A stretch of 64,000 bases of DNA from an uncultured Muribaculaceae bacterium (GTDB lineage Bacteria; Bacteroidota; Bacteroidia; Bacteroidales; Muribaculaceae), in assembly GCA_944320595.1 (NCBI GenBank), contig CALUIB010000006.1, positions 1 to 64,000 of the forward strand, written 5' to 3'. How positions within the stretch are numbered: position 1 is the stretch's first letter; each line of letters opens with the position of its first letter. Under the pieces are notes generated by a model. That model did no database searches, was not told the origin of the DNA, and saw only the letters and a list, made by a program, of their open reading frames with translations. Position numbers and translations under genes: made by a program. Positions 62,149 to 64,000 of the stretch are shown one piece after another.

Positions 62149-64000
62149 TTAATCTCCAAAGTATATGCGCACCTTGCCATAGAACGCCCTTCCAGCCTTT
62201 TGCAGGCTGAAGTTGTCGTAAAGCTTCTCGTTAGTGAAGTTGCGGCATTCTATCGATACGTTGTAACGCCCGTTCATCATCGAATACCCTATTGTCAAGT
62301 TGTGCGACAGTTGGGTAGGCACCCGACTTTTTGTCGATGGGTCACCAAGGTCTTCCCAATACAGTGGGAAATCGTGCTGATAATACCCGTCATAGCTCAC
62401 CGTCAGTATGTTGCCTTCACCCAGAAGGTCATGCCAGTAGAAGTTGGCATCGAAGTTAGAGTAAGTGTAAGGCTGGTTCGGGATACGCTGGCCGTATGTT
62501 TCACTTGCCTGCCCGGTTCCTTGTGCGCGGTAACGCTCGTCATCGCGCGCATTGATGTTGTTGAATGTGCCACCAATGTTCAGCCATCTGTCGAAACTGT
62601 ACCGTGCCGAGATGTTGAACCCCTTGGTCTTCACCCGTCCATGGTTTTCATATATTCCATAGGCCAGTCCGCCCGTCGCATCGAGTCCGCGTTTTATGTA
62701 ATCCTTGGTGTCGCGGTATATAAGCGTACCCTCGATGTAGAAACCATGCTTTCCAAATGTGCGATTATAACTGAGGTTGAAATTCAAGTTGTCGCTATTT
62801 TCGGGGCGAAGGTCGGTCTTGCCAGCTTCAAGGTCTTCATCACCAAACAGTTCATCTGTAGTGGGCAGGCGGTATGCCTTTTCATACGACAACTTGGCTT
62901 GCAGGCCGTCGATAATGAAATACGTTCCGGCAGCCCCATAGCCAAATGCGCTCACCGAGCGCGATTCGTTGTAATAGTCGCCGATGCCGTCGGTGCTATG
63001 CGACACCGGGCCGCGGTTATATTGGTTATAGTATTTGCCAAATGCCGTCACGTTCCATCGTTCACCGGGCATTAAGCGGTAAGAAAGACCTGTGATATTC
63101 TTGCGCGTAACCTTGGGTATGCTGAAGTCCGACAACTTGGAACCGCCTTCAACCCTTGAGCGAGTGGTGCGGTGAAAAGAGCTGAACACATGGTTGAGCG
63201 TGAACGCATGAGCCGAACCAATGCGGTATGCTGCTGTAAACGAGGCATTCCAGTTGGTATTTTTCGACTCGTTGTCTTGATATGACTGTTCGCCGTGTGT
63301 GCCGGTATATTTGCGTTCGCCAAGCCAGTTATATTTGTATGATGCCGTATCGATATTCTGTGTCAGGTTGTGGTTATAGTTGGCAGTCATTACCACATCC
63401 AGTCCTTTCACAAACAAGTCACGCTTGCTGTATTCAACCGACGGCACCATAGAGTGCCCCTTGCGGTGCTTTTGCCCGAACACGATGTACTGGTACACGC
63501 CCGTCTGTATCTCCTTATAGAAATTGGTATATGTGAAGCCAAACATTAGACGGTCGGCCCAAGGCTTGCCTATAAAGCCTACCTTGCCTATCACAGCCTC
63601 GTTGTGGAATGTATCGTTGAAACGGCGCACATGGTAGCTACGGCTGCGGTCGGTAGTCTCGAACCCGTCTTCAAGGAACTGAGTGACATAATTGTCAATG
63701 TAGTAGTCGTTGTCGGAATAGTTTTGGAACGCATTAATTTCATACGTCAGCCCATTGTTGAAACTCTGCCCAAAGTGGACGTATGACTTGTGGGTGTTGA
63801 ACGAACCGTAGGAATAAGACGCGTCTATGAACCACTTGCGACGTTGCTTTCCTGTGACAATGTTGATTACACCGCCCAGGGCATCGGTACCGAACCCAAC
63901 AGGCACTACCCCTTTGTAAACCTCGATGCGCTCGGCGAAGTTGGCCGGTATGTTGTTCAAGTCAAGAGCCTGCCCGGCACCCTCCTGCGGAACACCGTCG
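62149..64000 (-). CDS. TonB-dependent outer-membrane receptor (partial)
   Basis: The coding frame runs through the right window edge without a stop, so the N-terminus is missing. The readable part (617 residues) includes the end of the plug (Asp-Gly-Val-Pro-Gln-Glu-Gly-Ala-Gly-Gln and Val-Pro-Val-Gly-Phe-Gly-Thr-Asp-Ala-Leu-Gly-Gly-Val-Ile-Asn-Ile-Val-Thr) and the whole beta-barrel. The barrel ends with an aromatic residue, Phe-Gly-Asp, close to the C-terminus. With the DUF4374 and PepSY genes this looks like a siderophore or haem uptake system; the substrate is not known. The start beyond the edge cannot be seen. Confidence 0.93.
   Translation of the reverse strand, partial: DGVPQEGAGQALDLNNIPANFAERIEVYKGVVPVGFGTDALGGVINIVTGKQRRKWFIDASYSYGSFNTHKSYVHFGQSFNNGLTYEINAFQNYSDNDYYIDNYVTQFLEDGFETTDRSRSYHVRRFNDTFHNEAVIGKVGFIGKPWADRLMFGFTYTNFYKEIQTGVYQYIVFGQKHRKGHSMVPSVEYSKRDLFVKGLDVVMTANYNHNLTQNIDTASYKYNWLGERKYTGTHGEQSYQDNESKNTNWNASFTAAYRIGSAHAFTLNHVFSSFHRTTRSRVEGGSKLSDFSIPKVTRKNITGLSYRLMPGERWNVTAFGKYYNQYNRGPVSHSTDGIGDYYNESRSVSAFGYGAAGTYFIIDGLQAKLSYEKAYRLPTTDELFGDEDLEAGKTDLRPENSDNLNFNLSYNRTFGKHGFYIEGTLIYRDTKDYIKRGLDATGGLAYGIYENHGRVKTKGFNISARYSFDRWLNIGGTFNNINARDDERYRAQGTGQASETYGQRIPNQPYTYSNFDANFYWHDLLGEGNILTVSYDGYYQHDFPLYWEDLGDPSTKSRVPTQLSHNLTIGYSMMNGRYNVSIECRNFTNEKLYDNFSLQKAGRAFYGKVRIYFGD

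Overview
The window is a chromosomal segment of a Bacteroidales bacterium. The evidence is the gene content (the purH-mreBCD-mrdA-rodA block, a two-frame ISAon1-type insertion sequence, two large exported proteins with C-terminal type IX secretion signals, a SusC/FecA-like TonB receptor with DUF4374 and PepSY partners, DUF1460, and the rpmB-rpmG-DUF4295 trio). The promoters also fit: most have the Bacteroidetes form TTG/TTTG - 19 or 20 nt - TAnnTTTG, and Shine-Dalgarno sequences are weak or absent. A gut family such as Muribaculaceae would fit, but the genus cannot be fixed from the sequence alone.

Layout. 0.1-3.4 kb: an exported dipeptidyl-peptidase IV and miaA. 3.3-10.7 kb, minus strand: purH followed by the cell-shape cluster mreB, mreC, mreD, mrdA (PBP2) and rodA. 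10.9-16.0 kb: rarA, then etfB-etfA and an acyl-CoA dehydrogenase, which together pass acyl-CoA electrons to a flavoprotein. 16.2-25.1 kb, minus: a 1817-residue type IX-secreted adhesin-like protein, a transglutaminase-fold lipoprotein and a MerR regulator. 25.1-32.1 kb: alaS behind a structured leader, then minus-strand genes for a stand-alone FtsZ C-terminal-domain protein, a lipoprotein glycoside hydrolase of the debranching-enzyme type, FtsE and HisIE. 32.2-36.8 kb: FKBP isomerase, glutaredoxin-like protein, pyruvate phosphate dikinase and nadC. 36.8-40.3 kb, minus: HAD phosphatase, DUF1460 amidase-like protein, tRNA-Val, SGNH hydrolase and a tiny Cys-rich membrane protein. 40.5-43.0 kb: a hemerythrin-like protein with a pseudo-receiver LuxR regulator, a candidate structured RNA, and the L28/L33/DUF4295 operon. 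43.2-46.8 kb, minus: a second type IX-secreted protein with GLUG repeats. 47.1-54.9 kb, plus: TsaC/Sua5, a sugar-phosphate transferase, a ClC channel, fmt, a DNA-alkylation-repair-like protein, a small conserved protein, a nitrilase-family amidase and a hexapeptide acetyltransferase. 55.0-57.7 kb, minus: DUF418 membrane protein and MATE exporter. 57.8-59.2 kb: a complete ISAon1-type element. 59.3-64.0 kb, minus: tRNA-Ala and an iron/haem-type uptake operon (TonB receptor cut by the window edge, DUF4374 lipoprotein, PepSY protein).

Most genes are ordinary housekeeping genes. The items most worth a second look are: (1) the small protein at 27983-28480, which resembles the T7 loop plus C-terminal domain of FtsZ with no GTP-binding domain; (2) a hairpin-containing promoter element present in three copies, two of them in tandem before tsaC and one before the hemerythrin gene; (3) a self-structured region with its own promoter-like box before rpmB; and (4) a nested-stem leader in front of alaS.
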